A stretch of 64,000 nucleotides of DNA from Chryseobacterium tructae (lineage in GTDB: Bacteria; Bacteroidota; Bacteroidia; Flavobacteriales; Weeksellaceae). Under the pieces are notes generated by a model. The model ran no database searches. It saw only the letters and a list, made by a program, of their open reading frames with translations, and was not told the DNA's origin. The DNA is taken from positions 1,302,001 through 1,366,000 of the forward strand of contig NZ_JAUFQR010000001.1 in NCBI RefSeq assembly GCF_030409875.1. The letters run 5' to 3'. Of the stretch, positions 1 through 9,374 are shown piece by piece. The translations under genes were made by a program, and so were the position numbers. The stretch's first letter is position 1, and each line of letters begins with the position of its first letter.

Positions 1-135
1 CACGGAGAACCAGAAGTTTCTGTTGGATCTGGTGAATCTACAGCATTATTCGTTCCTGGATCATTTAACCTTTATACTTATCCTACTGTAAGAACGATCA
101 TGGTGGGAATGCAATTAGAATTTAATATTGAATAG
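1..135 (+). CDS. SusC/RagA-type TonB-dependent receptor, C-terminal end only
   Basis: Frame 1 is open from the window edge to a TAG at 133-135 and encodes about 44 residues. The end reads ...RTIMVGMQLEFNIE, with the alternating pattern and acidic/aromatic finish of the last beta strand of an outer-membrane barrel. The next gene is a SusD lipoprotein starting 4 bases after the stop, which is the standard SusC-SusD order. The pair would import a glycan or peptide across the outer membrane with TonB energy. The substrate cannot be read from this fragment. The SusC assignment rests on the barrel-like end and the SusD neighbour. Confidence 0.85.
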   Translation, partial: HGEPEVSVGSGESTALFVPGSFNLYTYPTVRTIMVGMQLEFNIE

Positions 136-139
136 CTTT

Positions 140-1606
140 ATGAAAAAGAATATAATAACAATAAGTTTAGCTGCGTTGACCGTTTTTGTATCGTTAACGT
201 CTTGTGAAAGAAACTTGGATCAGATCTCATCTGTGAATGAAGCAGAAGAGCAGGCAATGACCAGACCAGAATCATTCAGACAAGCTTTGGATGGAGCTTA
301 TACTGCATTCAAATCTACAGGATATTACACAAGTGATACAGGGAACCAGCTTATTATGGGAGACCTTACTACTGATAACCTTATTATTACAGATTCAGGA
401 AGAAACTCTAACGCGGCTGCTTCCAACTTTGAATTTTCATCAGATAATTCACAAACAACAGGTTTGTTTAGTGCTGCATATGCTGTAATCAGCAGAGTTA
501 ACTTTGTTCTTTCTTATTTAGATAATGGAGTAGTAACAGGTGCAGCGAAGGATAATGTAGAAGCTGAAGCTAGGGCGATCAGAGCAGCTGCTCACTTTGA
601 TGTTTTAAGAGCATACTCTGTAATTCCAACACAAAATTCTTCAGCAAAGAACCAATATGGAATTTATTATTCAGAATCTTATAATCCATTAAATAATAAT
701 TCAGCTAGAAATCTTACCGTAGCACAAGCATATGATAAAGTAATTGCTGACCTTTTAATTGCTGCTGATAAAATTACACAAAACGATGCTGATAAAGGAA
801 GATTCAGCAAAGCTGCTGTATACGGACTATTATCAAGAGTATATCTTTATAAAGGAGATTATGCTAATACTGCAAAATATGGTAAACTAGCATTAGGTCT
901 TTCACCAAGTATTACAACATTGAATAATTTTAACAGCATCTGGAAAGAAAATGAAGGATTGGCTAAAATTACTGATGGAGTTCTATTCCAGATTGCCAAT
1001 GCAGCACCTGAGCGTAATACAGTAGGGGTTGCTTACAATCAGCTAATTGACGGGCAGTACAGATCAGAGTTTGTTGCAGATTATGATTTCTTCAACTCTT
1101 ATGCATCTAATGACGTAAGAAAAACTACGTATTTCACACCGGCTTTATACAACAAAAAGGCATACAACCACATTACAAAATATGCAGGTAACGGTGGACC
1201 GGTAAACATCGTTCCAATCAAATATTTAAGAACTGCAGAAGTATTGTTGAACGTAGCTGAAGCATCTTACAGATCAGGTGATATGGGAACTGCTCTTACT
1301 TTGTTAAACCAATTGAGAAAAGAGAGATATACTTCATTTACACCTGGATCAGAGGCAGGACCGGCTCTATTGGATGCTATCCTTAAAGAAAGAAGACTAG
1401 AGCTTGCTTTTGAAAATGACAGATGGTACACATTGAAGAGATTAGGTCTTGGTGTTACGAGATCTGGTAAAGGAGATATTGCTGATGGTAGTGGTTCAAA
1501 AGCTATTAAGCAGACTCTTGCAGCAAACAGCGATTTATGGCAATGGCCAATTCCTGTAACTGCAGTTCAGGCTAATCCGAACATTAAGCAAAATGACGGT
1601 TATTAA
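140..1606 (+). CDS. SusD/RagB-family nutrient-binding outer-membrane lipoprotein
   Basis: The ATG at 140 begins MKKNIITISLAALTVF followed by the lipobox S-L-T-S-C, so this is a lipoprotein of 488 residues, normal for SusD. An upstream in-frame TTG at 128 lies inside the SusC stop region and would spoil the signal peptide, so I reject it. Family signs include the N-terminal helical TPR-like region (EAEARAIRAAAHFDVLRAY around residue 150), and the C-terminal LKERRLELAFENDRWYTLKRLG and WPIP segments. SusD caps the SusC barrel and binds substrate at the cell surface. The two genes are almost certainly co-transcribed, and a strong hairpin follows at 1628. Confidence 0.93.
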   Translation: MKKNIITISLAALTVFVSLTSCERNLDQISSVNEAEEQAMTRPESFRQALDGAYTAFKSTGYYTSDTGNQLIMGDLTTDNLIITDSGRNSNAAASNFEFSSDNSQTTGLFSAAYAVISRVNFVLSYLDNGVVTGAAKDNVEAEARAIRAAAHFDVLRAYSVIPTQNSSAKNQYGIYYSESYNPLNNNSARNLTVAQAYDKVIADLLIAADKITQNDADKGRFSKAAVYGLLSRVYLYKGDYANTAKYGKLALGLSPSITTLNNFNSIWKENEGLAKITDGVLFQIANAAPERNTVGVAYNQLIDGQYRSEFVADYDFFNSYASNDVRKTTYFTPALYNKKAYNHITKYAGNGGPVNIVPIKYLRTAEVLLNVAEASYRSGDMGTALTLLNQLRKERYTSFTPGSEAGPALLDAILKERRLELAFENDRWYTLKRLGLGVTRSGKGDIADGSGSKAIKQTLAANSDLWQWPIPVTAVQANPNIKQNDGY

Positions 1607-1627
1607 TAATTAATATTTTTAATATAT

Positions 1628-1656
1628 AAGAGCTCCATAAATAGGAGCTCTTTTTT
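1628..1656. terminator. Hairpin terminator after susD
   Basis: A 9-bp perfect stem (AAGAGCTCC / GGAGCTCTT) with a 7-base AT loop is followed by a T run. It ends the SusC-SusD operon. Because the minus-strand AraC gene ends at 1725, it may also serve that gene. Confidence 0.85.
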
Positions 1657-1724
1657 ATTTCAATGAGATTCAGATCAAAGTATTGAATGCTTTATTCTAT
1701 ATTTATTCAATTCTTTGCCGCTAT

Positions 1725-2650
1725 TTATTCCCGAACAATTATTGTGTTCTGATAACTTTTAGGGGTTACTCCTTCCAGTTGTTTAAAAACCCGGGTGAAG
1801 TAATTGGTGTCAGAAAATCCGGTTTGAAAAGCTGTCTCTTTAATACTGTTTCTTCCAGCGAGTAATTCTTTGGCTTTGCTGATCCTTTCTTGCAGAATAA
1901 AATCATTCGGAGAAGTTCCCAGCTCATCTTTAAACATCTTAAAGAAGTTCGATTTACTCACATAAGCCAGTTTAGCAATAGTCTCAATCGAAAGCTTCTG
2001 ATGCAGGTTTCTTTTAATATAATCTACTACAAAGCCGATTCTCGATTTATTCTTTACAACATTTCTTTCTACAATGCTTCTGGCCTGTGTCTGCATAAGA
2101 CGTATTAGAAGCTCTTTCAAAGCAAAATCAGCCATAATATCCTTTTGGGAATTATCATCCATCGCAATTCTCATAATGTTATTTGTTGCGGATGCCAGAG
2201 CTTGATTATTAAAAAGAAAATATTCATCCAGCTCAATATTCCACTGTGAAGTTTCATCCACTTTAGGAAGGCTGTAATTCAAATAATTAAGAGAATCTTC
2301 TATAAAATCAGGATTTAAACTTAAAGAAATACATTGTGTAGGGGTTTCATCAGCTTCAGGAAAATCAATCACCATCGTTTCCCCCGGAGCTACCAGAATA
2401 CTTTCTCCCGGAAATAATCAAAATAGCTGGTTTTATTATCCAGTTTCATATGCTTTTTGCCTCTCAGCATCGCTGTAAAAGCAATGTTTTCAAAATGAAG
2501 TTTAACACCAAAGGCCGCTTTATGTGTCTCATAGATACTGAATTCACAATTGTTTAGAGTGAATTTAGTCAGGTTTTCAACAAGACTCAATAGTTGCTTT
2601 TCCTTGCGTAATTCAGGAGTATTTAATAAAATCTTACTATTGTTATTCAT
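1725..2650 (-). CDS. AraC-family transcriptional regulator (one apparent frameshift near 2406-2412)
   Basis: Two minus-strand reading frames join into one 308-residue regulator. The upstream part (start 2650) carries the N-terminal cupin-like region and runs to ...TSYFDYF before leaving frame. The downstream part carries the C-terminal double helix-turn-helix (LSIETIAKLAYVSKSNFFKMF and GFSDTNYFTRVFKQLEGVTP). Restoring one base in the CCCGG run at about 2406-2412 gives the continuous sequence FDYFPGESILVAPGETMVI, typical of the cupin part. The gene is divergent from an aldehyde dehydrogenase 180 bp away and probably controls it. I read the break as a sequence error rather than a true pseudogene. 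Confidence 0.85.
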
Positions 2651-2830
2651 TTCTAAATATTTTACTAAAGCTAGTAACTCAAATATAGAGAATTTGCTCC
2701 AACGTTGCTGTTAATAAAATAATAAAATTGACTTCTGTACTATTTTGCACTTTTTTTATACGATTGTGCTATAGGTTTTTCACATATCCGTGTAATTTGG
2801 CAGTATCGAAAAATTAAAATAAATACTGAT

Positions 2831-4360
2831 ATGAGCACTCTCACAGAACCAAGATCAACGACGCTTTTACAGCGTCCCGAGTTCAAAAGCAGATACGAAA
2901 ATTATATTGACGGAAAATTTACACCACCCGTTAAAGGCCAATATTTTGATGTTGTTTCACCCGTTGATGGTAAGAATTTTACCCAGGTAGCTCATTCTTC
3001 TAAGGAAGATTTAGAACTGGCCGTAGATGCTGCGGAAAAGGCATTTCAGACATGGAAACATACATCAGCTACAGAAAGAAGTATTATCCTTAATAAAATT
3101 GCAGACAGAATAGAGCAGAATTTAGAGTATCTAGCCACCGTAGAAACCATTGATAACGGAAAAGCGGTCAGAGAGACATTAGCAGCAGACATTCCACTGG
3201 CTATTGATCATTTCAGATATTTTGCCTCTGTTATTCGTGCAGAAGAAGGCTCTCACAATGAATTGGATAAAGATACCGTTTCTCTGATTGTTCATGAACC
3301 ATTGGGAGTTATTGCCCAGATCATCCCATGGAATTTTCCAATTCTTATGGCAACCTGGAAGCTGGCTCCGGCCTTAGCAGCTGGAAATTGTGTGGTTCTA
3401 AAGCCAGCAGAAAGTACACCTGTTTCCATTATGATCCTAATGGAGCTGATAGGAGATTTATTGCCGGCAGGAGTGGTAAATATTGTTAATGGATTTGGAG
3501 CAGAGCTTGGAAGAGCCCTAGTAACCAATCCTAAAGTATCTAAAGCAGCCTTCACAGGATCTACAACTACCGGACGTATGGTAATGCAATATGCTACCGA
3601 AAATATCATTCCTGTAACCCTTGAATTAGGCGGGAAATCTCCTAATGTCTTTTTCAATTCAGTGATGGATGCTGATGATGAATTCTTAGATAAAGCTATT
3701 GAAGGAGCTGTTCTTTTTGCGCTTAATCAAGGCGAAATTTGTACATGCCCATCAAGACTTCTGGTTCAGGAAGGAATAGCAGACGCTTTTATCGACAGAG
3801 TGATCGAAAGGGTAAAAGCAATTAAAGTAGGTAATCCGTTAGATAAGACGGTGATGATGGGAGCACAGGCTTCAAAAATTCAAAAAGATAAGATCCTTTC
3901 CTATATTCAGTTGGGAGTAGATGAAGGCGCTGAAGTATTGGTAGGTGGTGATGTCAACCATCTGGGAGAAGATCTGGAGGATGGATACTATATTCAGCCT
4001 ACGATCTTTAAAGGAAATAACAAGATGAGAATTTTCCAGGAAGAGATCTTCGGCCCCGTACTGGCATTTACCACTTTTAAGGATGAAGAAGAAGCTGTAA
4101 AGATTGCCAATGATACCATCTACGGATTAGGAGCCGGAGTATGGACAAGGGATGCTCATCAATTATATAATATTCCGCGTCAGATTGAAGCGGGAAGAGT
4201 TTGGGTGAACCAATATCACTCGTATCCGGCAGGTGCTCCTTTTGGAGGCTATAAACAATCCGGAATCGGAAGGGAGAATCATAAAATGATGCTTGACCAT
4301 TACCGTCAGACTAAAAATATGTTGATCTCCTATAATAAAAATAAGTTAGGTTTTTTTTAA
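2831..4360 (+). CDS. NAD-dependent aldehyde dehydrogenase, ExaC/AldB type
   Basis: The 509-residue protein spans a full aldehyde dehydrogenase. It has the IIPWNFP and LKPAESTP cofactor segments, the LELGGKSP motif with general-base Glu265, and FNQGEICTCPSR with the expected nucleophile Cys304. It oxidises an aldehyde to the acid with NAD(P)+. The GEICTCPSR form is typical of the acetaldehyde-type ExaC/AldB branch, and the DUF779 gene downstream is the usual companion of that branch. A divergent AraC gene lies upstream. A TAATTTGG sequence near 2792 resembles a degenerate -7 element. Acetaldehyde is an inferred substrate. Confidence 0.93.
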   Translation: MSTLTEPRSTTLLQRPEFKSRYENYIDGKFTPPVKGQYFDVVSPVDGKNFTQVAHSSKEDLELAVDAAEKAFQTWKHTSATERSIILNKIADRIEQNLEYLATVETIDNGKAVRETLAADIPLAIDHFRYFASVIRAEEGSHNELDKDTVSLIVHEPLGVIAQIIPWNFPILMATWKLAPALAAGNCVVLKPAESTPVSIMILMELIGDLLPAGVVNIVNGFGAELGRALVTNPKVSKAAFTGSTTTGRMVMQYATENIIPVTLELGGKSPNVFFNSVMDADDEFLDKAIEGAVLFALNQGEICTCPSRLLVQEGIADAFIDRVIERVKAIKVGNPLDKTVMMGAQASKIQKDKILSYIQLGVDEGAEVLVGGDVNHLGEDLEDGYYIQPTIFKGNNKMRIFQEEIFGPVLAFTTFKDEEEAVKIANDTIYGLGAGVWTRDAHQLYNIPRQIEAGRVWVNQYHSYPAGAPFGGYKQSGIGRENHKMMLDHYRQTKNMLISYNKNKLGFF

Positions 4361-4370
4361 TATTATGTAG

Positions 4371-4505
4371 GACGTGCCCGCTTGCCTTGGCTTTTCCCAA
4401 GGCAAATCGGTCGGGCTATGCAGGGCTTCACTTCGTTTCGGTGCTCCATTTCATTCCGCACCGGCTCGTTCCTCGCCGCCCTTACTATCCCTCACGCGGA
4501 AAACA
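4371..4505. repeat. GC-rich dispersed-type intergenic element
   Basis: About 135 bases are far richer in G+C than the surroundings. They contain short inverted repeats such as CCTTGG-CTTTT-CCCAAGG near 4385-4402 and motifs like TCGGGCTATGCAGGGC and CTATCCCTCACGC. From memory, elements of the form 'CGGGCT...CCCTAACGC' are scattered between genes in many flavobacterial genomes, and this looks like a diverged copy. Three overlapping short reading frames here look like no protein. It sits between the aldehyde dehydrogenase stop and a hairpin at 4625, as if inserted before the terminator. Confidence 0.6.
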
Positions 4506-4624
4506 GAAGTTATATCCGGATCTTCCGGAGATTACAATACAATTGGGGAAACCCGAATTTGCTAAAAGATGAAGACTTTCAATGACAGAATCAAGTACTC
4601 GAATTAAACATGATGAGTAATCAC

Positions 4625-4653
4625 GTCCGGCAAATTATATTTGCCGGACTTTT
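4625..4653 (+). terminator. Palindromic hairpin terminator
   Basis: A perfect 11-bp stem (GTCCGGCAAAT / ATTTGCCGGAC) with a TAT loop is followed by TTTT. It probably ends aldehyde dehydrogenase transcripts. The rest of the 4361-4738 gap, apart from the GC-rich element, shows nothing recognisable. Confidence 0.75.
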
Positions 4654-4738
4654 AGATGAATAGCAGTAGATGTTACATGTAATCAATCTGTTATTCCAGG
4701 TGTTAAAATTCAAGAATTACAAATAAAAGAAACGAAAA

Positions 4739-5122
4739 ATGGCAACACAAATATCAAGACTTTCCGCAACAGAAAAAGCCCTTGAAGTCATTCGTGAGCT
4801 TGAAGAAAAATATGGAGCACTAATGTTCTATCAGGCAGGAGGCTGCTGTGAAGGAACACAGCCGCAGTGCTTCGAAAAGGGTGGCTTTTTCCCGAGAATG
4901 AATGATGCGATGATCGGAACGATTAACGGATATGAATTCTGGATAGATCGTGATCTTTTTGAATATTGGAAATATTCTCATTTTACGCTAGATGTTACAG
5001 ATGGCTTCGGGCCAGGAGGTTTCTCATTAGAAACTCCCTTAGGAAAGACATTTAAAGTACAATACAGACTTTTTACTCCCGAAGAATATAATAATCTGGA
5101 ACCTGTAAAACGAAGTGAATAA
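4739..5122 (+). CDS. DUF779 family protein, aldehyde dehydrogenase companion
   Basis: This 127-residue cytoplasmic protein has the DUF779 hallmarks: FYQAGGCCEGTQPQC in the first third, then YEFWIDRDLFEYW and GFSLETPLGKTF. The paired cysteines suggest metal or thiol chemistry, but the biochemical role of the family is not known to me. In many bacteria it lies directly beside ExaC-type aldehyde dehydrogenases, as here, which supports a role in aldehyde metabolism. It converges with the symporter gene, leaving a 20-base gap. Confidence 0.9.
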   Translation: MATQISRLSATEKALEVIRELEEKYGALMFYQAGGCCEGTQPQCFEKGGFFPRMNDAMIGTINGYEFWIDRDLFEYWKYSHFTLDVTDGFGPGGFSLETPLGKTFKVQYRLFTPEEYNNLEPVKRSE

Positions 5123-5142
5123 ATAGTAAAGAATTAGGGATG

Positions 5143-6342
5143 TCATTCCTTGACAAACCGACTGACAAACATGGCAGCGACCACATCACCCACAGAGTTT
5201 AGAACTGTAGCCAAAGGATCTACCAGTGTTCCGATAATCATTACAGCCGGAATAGCTTCCTGAGGTAATTTATACACTGAAATCATCAGCATTTCCCCAA
5301 TATAGCCACCATTCGGAATTCCTCCAGCTACAATACTTACGAAAACCGTGATTCCTAACGCTAACAATAAATTGGCAGGATCAAAAAAGTCTTTTCCAAT
5401 AATTAAAAAAGCTACATAGATTTTGATAATAGAGGACATGGAAGATCCATTTTTATGCAATGTCGTCCCAATAGGGATTACCAGATTCGCAATCGAATTC
5501 GGGATCCCAATTTTAGATGCTGCCTGTAGATTGGCAGGCATCGTAGCAAAGCTGCTACAGGTACTTATAGCGGTAAGAGTAGGATAGATGGCATTCGTCC
5601 AAAAACTTTTAACTCCCTTTTGCCCACTTGCCATGAATGCATAAATGGAAAAGAAAACGAGGAAATAAATAATTCCGGCAACATAATATAATCCTAAAGG
5701 TTTAGCATAAAACCCAAAAAGTTGTGGCCCTAATGTAGCTACCTGATAAGCAAAATAAGCTCCCAAACCTATAGGGGCAATCTTCATCACCAATAAAAGA
5801 AGTTCTTTCATCACTTCATATCCTGAAGCAATGAATACTCTGAAGGGTTTCCCTACTTCTCCTGTTTTCCTGGCGGCAAATCCTGTCATGAAAGCAAAAA
5901 TAAGCAGTGCCAGCATATTCTGTCTGGAAAAAAGAGCTGTAAATTCTCCTACTGTAAAGAAACTTACAATTCTATTTCCCCAACTTTCATCATTCGCGGC
6001 TTCTGTTACCATTTCAGAACTTCCTGAAACACCGGAAACCGGAAACAGATACACCGCACAAATCGTAAAAATAGCTGCTGTAAGAATGAAAAACAAAAAG
6101 GTAAGAGCCATCACCAGAATGATCTTTCCAAATTTTGATTGCTGTTCCAAAGAGGCAATAGAGTTAGATACAGCAAAGAATACCAGAGGAACTACACTTA
6201 CAAAGAGAAGGTTCAGGAAAATATCACCCAAAGGCTTAATGTATTCCACAAAACCCGGTGCAACAATTCCTATAATGCTTCCGATTGTGATTCCCAGGAG
6301 TAAAAATATGATCCCGGAATAGTTTTTCAGTACCTCTTTCAT
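5143..6342 (-). CDS. Dicarboxylate/amino acid:cation symporter (DAACS family)
   Basis: The 399-residue integral membrane protein has about eight membrane segments and the family's re-entrant loop motifs. These are the serine-rich ISTCSSFATMPAN, the THKNGSS-like TTLHKNGSSMSS, and GGIPNGGY in the C-terminal half. Members use Na+ or H+ gradients to import glutamate, aspartate or C4-dicarboxylates. The length is normal. A TATCTTTG promoter lies 14 bases upstream of the ATG on the minus strand. The exact substrate cannot be assigned. Confidence 0.92.
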   Translation of the reverse strand: MKEVLKNYSGIIFLLLGITIGSIIGIVAPGFVEYIKPLGDIFLNLLFVSVVPLVFFAVSNSIASLEQQSKFGKIILVMALTFLFFILTAAIFTICAVYLFPVSGVSGSSEMVTEAANDESWGNRIVSFFTVGEFTALFSRQNMLALLIFAFMTGFAARKTGEVGKPFRVFIASGYEVMKELLLLVMKIAPIGLGAYFAYQVATLGPQLFGFYAKPLGLYYVAGIIYFLVFFSIYAFMASGQKGVKSFWTNAIYPTLTAISTCSSFATMPANLQAASKIGIPNSIANLVIPIGTTLHKNGSSMSSIIKIYVAFLIIGKDFFDPANLLLALGITVFVSIVAGGIPNGGYIGEMLMISVYKLPQEAIPAVMIIGTLVDPLATVLNSVGDVVAAMFVSRFVKE

Positions 6343-6356
6343 GTGGCGGTTTTTAT

Positions 6357-6364
6357 CAAAGATA
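6357..6364 (-). promoter_or_regulatory. -7 promoter element TATCTTTG for the symporter
   Basis: It matches the Bacteroidota TAnnTTTG consensus on the minus strand, 14 bases before the symporter start codon, giving a very short leader. Confidence 0.7.
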
Positions 6365-6411
6365 AGTTTATTTTTAACACTCTGCTATGCAATTTTCAGA
6401 CCTAAATTTCA

Positions 6412-6419
6412 TAAATTTG
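6412..6419 (+). promoter_or_regulatory. -7 promoter element TAAATTTG for the cbpA operon
   Basis: It matches TAnnTTTG and ends 16 bases before the cbpA ATG. It lies back to back with the symporter promoter 48 bases away. Confidence 0.7.
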
Positions 6420-6435
6420 AGTAAACATCGTTTTT

Positions 6436-7350
6436 ATGGCTTATATAGATTATTATAAAATTTTAGGTGTAGATAAAAGCGCAACCCAGGATGATATCAA
6501 AAAGGCTTACCGGAAATTGGCCAGAAAACTGCATCCGGATCTTAATCCTGATGATAAAGAAGCAGAAAGAAAATTCAAAGAGCTGAACGAAGCCAATGAA
6601 GTCCTCAGTAGCCCCGAAAATCGGACGAAGTACGATAAGTATGGAGAACATTGGAAACATGGTGAAGAATATGAGAAAGCTCAGCAGCAGCAGCAACAAA
6701 GACAATATCAGCAGCAAGACTATGGTGGTGGTTTCTCTGGTGCAGACTTTGGTGAAGGAGAAGATTTTTCCGATTTCTTTCAAAATATGTTTGGTGGATC
6801 AGGAGGTTTTGGCAAAAGTTCAAGAGGAAGGGCTTCAGGGAAGTTCAAGGGGCAAGATGTACAGGCAGAGCTAAACCTGAATTTAAAAGATGCCGCCATT
6901 ACTCACCCGCAAACCTTTGAAATTAATGGTAAAAAAGTAAGAATCATCATTCCTGCTGGTGTCTATGATGGGCAAAAAATAAAGCTTAAAGGACATGGGA
7001 ATCCGGGAATGAATGGAGGGCCAAGCGGAGATCTTTATATTACTTTCAATATTCCGGTGGATCCTAATTTTGAAAGAATAGGGGATGATCTTAAAACAAA
7101 AGTTTCTATCGATTTGTATACCGCAGTTTTAGGAGGAGATGTAAAAGTAAATACTCTGAATGGGAGTGTTAATCTTAAAGTGAAACCGGAAACTCAAAGC
7201 GGGCTAACCGTAAGACTAAAAGGAAAAGGCTTCCCGGTGTATAAGAAAGATGGAGAACACGGTGATCTTTTTGTAACCTACGAAGTGAAACTGCCAACCA
7301 ACCTTACCGATAAGCAGAAAGAACTTTTTGAACAACTTAAAAATTCCTAG
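6436..7350 (+). CDS. cbpA: CbpA-like DnaJ-family co-chaperone (class B J protein)
   Basis: The J domain occupies residues 1-70, with the HPD signature at 33-35. A Gln-rich and then Gly/Phe-rich linker follows at about 76-140. The two C-terminal substrate-binding domains contain [14 protein letters not shown] and [13 protein letters not shown] segments. There is no CxxCxGxG zinc finger, so it is CbpA-type, not DnaJ. It stimulates Hsp70 (DnaK) ATPase and delivers clients. The 304-residue length fits. The next gene, 3 bases on, encodes the CbpM modulator, which confirms the assignment. Confidence 0.93.
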   Translation: MAYIDYYKILGVDKSATQDDIKKAYRKLARKLHPDLNPDDKEAERKFKELNEANEVLSSPENRTKYDKYGEHWKHGEEYEKAQQQQQQRQYQQQDYGGGFSGADFGEGEDFSDFFQNMFGGSGGFGKSSRGRASGKFKGQDVQAELNLNLKDAAITHPQTFEINGKKVRIIIPAGVYDGQKIKLKGHGNPGMNGGPSGDLYITFNIPVDPNFERIGDDLKTKVSIDLYTAVLGGDVKVNTLNGSVNLKVKPETQSGLTVRLKGKGFPVYKKDGEHGDLFVTYEVKLPTNLTDKQKELFEQLKNS

Positions 7351-7353
7351 GCT

Positions 7354-7656
7354 ATGAATGAAAGAATATCACGAGAAGAACTCGTAAGAATATATAATAT
7401 AGAAATCACCTTTTTTGATGACCTTGTAGAGTATGGTCTGCTGAATATACAGGTTGAAAATGAGATCCATTATCTGATGTATGAAGATCTGCCGGATCTG
7501 GAAAAATTTGCGAACTGGCATTATGATCTTGAAATCAATCTTCCAGGTTTGGAAGTTATTCATAATATGCTGAAAAAATTGGAGGCTTTAAAACGAAGAA
7601 ACCGAGAGCTGATGAATAAACTTTCAGCGATCAGTGACCAATATGAAGATATTTAG
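7354..7656 (+). CDS. cbpM: Chaperone modulator CbpM
   Basis: This 100-residue protein has an N-terminal winged-helix/MerR-like start (ISREELVRIYNIEITFFDDLVEYGLL) and a C-terminal helical tail (LEALKRRNRELMNKLSAI), the layout of CbpM. CbpM binds the J domain of CbpA and restrains its activity. It starts 3 bases after the cbpA stop, so the two are co-transcribed and probably translationally coupled. Confidence 0.9.
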   Translation: MNERISREELVRIYNIEITFFDDLVEYGLLNIQVENEIHYLMYEDLPDLEKFANWHYDLEINLPGLEVIHNMLKKLEALKRRNRELMNKLSAISDQYEDI

Positions 7657-7658
7657 CT

Positions 7659-7666
7659 TAGTTTTG
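7659..7666 (+). promoter_or_regulatory. -7 promoter element TAGTTTTG
   Basis: It matches TAnnTTTG directly after the cbpM stop and 25 bases before the next ATG, so the membrane protein at 7692 probably has its own promoter. Confidence 0.6.
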
Positions 7667-7691
7667 TAGCTTTTTAAAGCAACTGTATATT

Positions 7692-8222
7692 ATGAGTGAG
7701 GAAAAGGTAATTATATTAAAGCCTGAGAGAAAGAATTTTGAAGATATCTATTTTAGCGGAAACCAGGATAGTCTGCTTTTTTCTCCTACCACTAAAAATA
7801 AAACAATAACGACGATTGCCGCAGTAGTTATTTTACTGATTGCATTTCTTCTGAAAGATAATTTCAGTAAAGAAAGTCAGGGGATTTTATATTTTTTTAG
7901 CTTTATCTTATTGCTTTGTGCTATTTACTTGTCTGTAAGTGTTAATAAAGTTTCAAGATGGAAGAAACAGGTTAATCATTATCTGAACACACTCGAAAAG
8001 TGTAAGGTGTATGAAATCAGATTCGATAAGGATTTTTTCATTGTCAATATTGATGGCGAAAAAGAAACCAGCGAATGGAAAGATTTTACGTTTTTTGACA
8101 GCCACCATGATTTCATTTCTCTTGAAGGAAAGTACAATTATATGTTTCCCAGAAAATCAATGAGCGAAAGAGATTATTCTTTACTCAAAACAATGTTAAA
8201 AGATAATATCAATGAGTCATAA
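7692..8222 (+). CDS. Small two-TM membrane protein, YcxB-like
   Basis: The 176-residue protein has two closely spaced membrane helices (about residues 38-56 and 66-83, with a short loop), flanked by soluble parts. The C-terminal domain (FFIVNIDGEKETSEWKDF ... ISLEGKYNYMFPRKSMS) follows the pattern of YcxB-like proteins, where a small beta domain ends in 'xxFPKRxF'. The function of the family is unknown. The adjacent cbpAM genes are a separate operon. Confidence 0.65.
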   Translation: MSEEKVIILKPERKNFEDIYFSGNQDSLLFSPTTKNKTITTIAAVVILLIAFLLKDNFSKESQGILYFFSFILLLCAIYLSVSVNKVSRWKKQVNHYLNTLEKCKVYEIRFDKDFFIVNIDGEKETSEWKDFTFFDSHHDFISLEGKYNYMFPRKSMSERDYSLLKTMLKDNINES

Positions 8223-8223
8223 A

Positions 8224-8252
8224 AAAATCAGAGCATTTGCTCTGATTTTCTG
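8224..8252. terminator. Bidirectional hairpin between convergent genes
   Basis: An 11-bp stem (AAAATCAGAGC / GCTCTGATTTT) with an ATTT loop lies between the membrane protein stop and the cysteine synthase stop. A- and T-rich flanks let it terminate both. Confidence 0.85.
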
Positions 8253-8274
8253 TTTTATAGTGTTGTATTCTTGC

Positions 8275-9257
8275 TTAGTCTAACCAACCCATTTCCTTCA
8301 TCCACTCATCATTGTAGATCTTTCCTACATATCTTGAACCGTGGTCGTGAAGTAATACTACGATAATATCATCTTTCGTGAACTGATCTTTCATCTGAAT
8401 CAATGATGCAATAGCGCTTCCTGCAGAATATCCACAGAAATTCCTTCCTCTTTAGCCAGTTTTCTCGCATAAATCGCACCATCTTTGTCCGTTACTTTTT
8501 CAAAGTGATCAATAACAGACATGTCATAGTTTTCAGGAATGATATCTTCACCAATTCCTTCAGTGATATAGGTATAAGCGTGGTCGTAATGTAATTCTCC
8601 TGTTTCGTGGAATTCTTTAAGAATAGAACCGTATGTATCAACTCCGATTACTTTAATATCTTTATTTTTTTCTTTGAAGAATGTTCCACATCCTGTAATG
8701 GTACCTCCCGTTCCAGCTCCTGCTACAAAGTGAGTCAGTTTTCCTTCAGTCTGTTCCCAGATCTCCGGTGCTGTAGACTCATAGTGAGCTGTTCTGTTAG
8801 ATAAATTGTCATATTGGTTTACATACCATCCGTTTTCTGTTTCCTTAGCCAGTCTTTTAGATACTGAGTAATAAGAACGTGGGTCTGTAGGTTTTACATC
8901 AGTAGGGCAAACAATAACTTCTGCTCCTACAGCGCGAAGAATATCGCACTTTTCTTTAGATTGCTTGGAATTGGTAACAAAGATACATTTGTAACCTTTG
9001 ATGATAGCCGCTAATGCTAATCCCATTCCTGTATTTCCGGAAGTTCCCTCAATAATGGTTCCTCCAGGTTTTAATCTGCCGTCTTTTTCGGCATCTTCGA
9101 TCATTTTTAGAGCCATTCTGTCCTTTACAGAGTTTCCAGGATTGAATGTTTCTACTTTTGCTAAAACTAATGCTGGAAAATCTTCACCCAGTACATTGTT
9201 AAGTTTTACCAATGGTGTGTTTCCTATAGTTTCAAGGATATTTTTTGCGTATTTCAT
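8275..9257 (-). CDS. PLP-dependent cysteine synthase/cystathionine beta-synthase family enzyme (one apparent frameshift near 8432)
   Basis: This is a fold-type II PLP enzyme. It shows NPGNSVKDR with the PLP lysine near residue 43, the phosphate/substrate loop EGTSGNTG, and the glycine loop GAGTGGTITG. After ...KLAKEEGISV the frame breaks. One extra base at about 8432 continues it as GYSAGSAIASL and on to a HDHGSRYVGKIYND-type C-terminus ending at 8275, total 327 residues. The reaction is probably beta-replacement making cysteine or cystathionine; the sequence does not settle which. No CBS regulatory domains follow. I treat the break as a sequence error. Confidence 0.88.
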
Positions 9258-9276
9258 AAATGTTTTATAAGCGGTG

Positions 9277-9284
9277 CAAAGATA
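9277..9284 (-). promoter_or_regulatory. -7 promoter element TATCTTTG for the cysteine synthase gene
   Basis: It matches TAnnTTTG on the minus strand, 19 bases upstream of the ATG at 9257. Confidence 0.7.
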
Positions 9285-9374
9285 ATGCTTTTAAAATTAT
9301 CTATACTGAGATCACAAGCGATTAAAGCTTAAAACAGATAATTAAAAGCTTGATTTTAAACCCCAGTATTAAGG

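Noticed and set aside
4374..4585. Overlapping short plus-strand frames in the GC-rich element
   Set aside because: They overlap in several frames over a repeat-like stretch and encode no recognisable protein.
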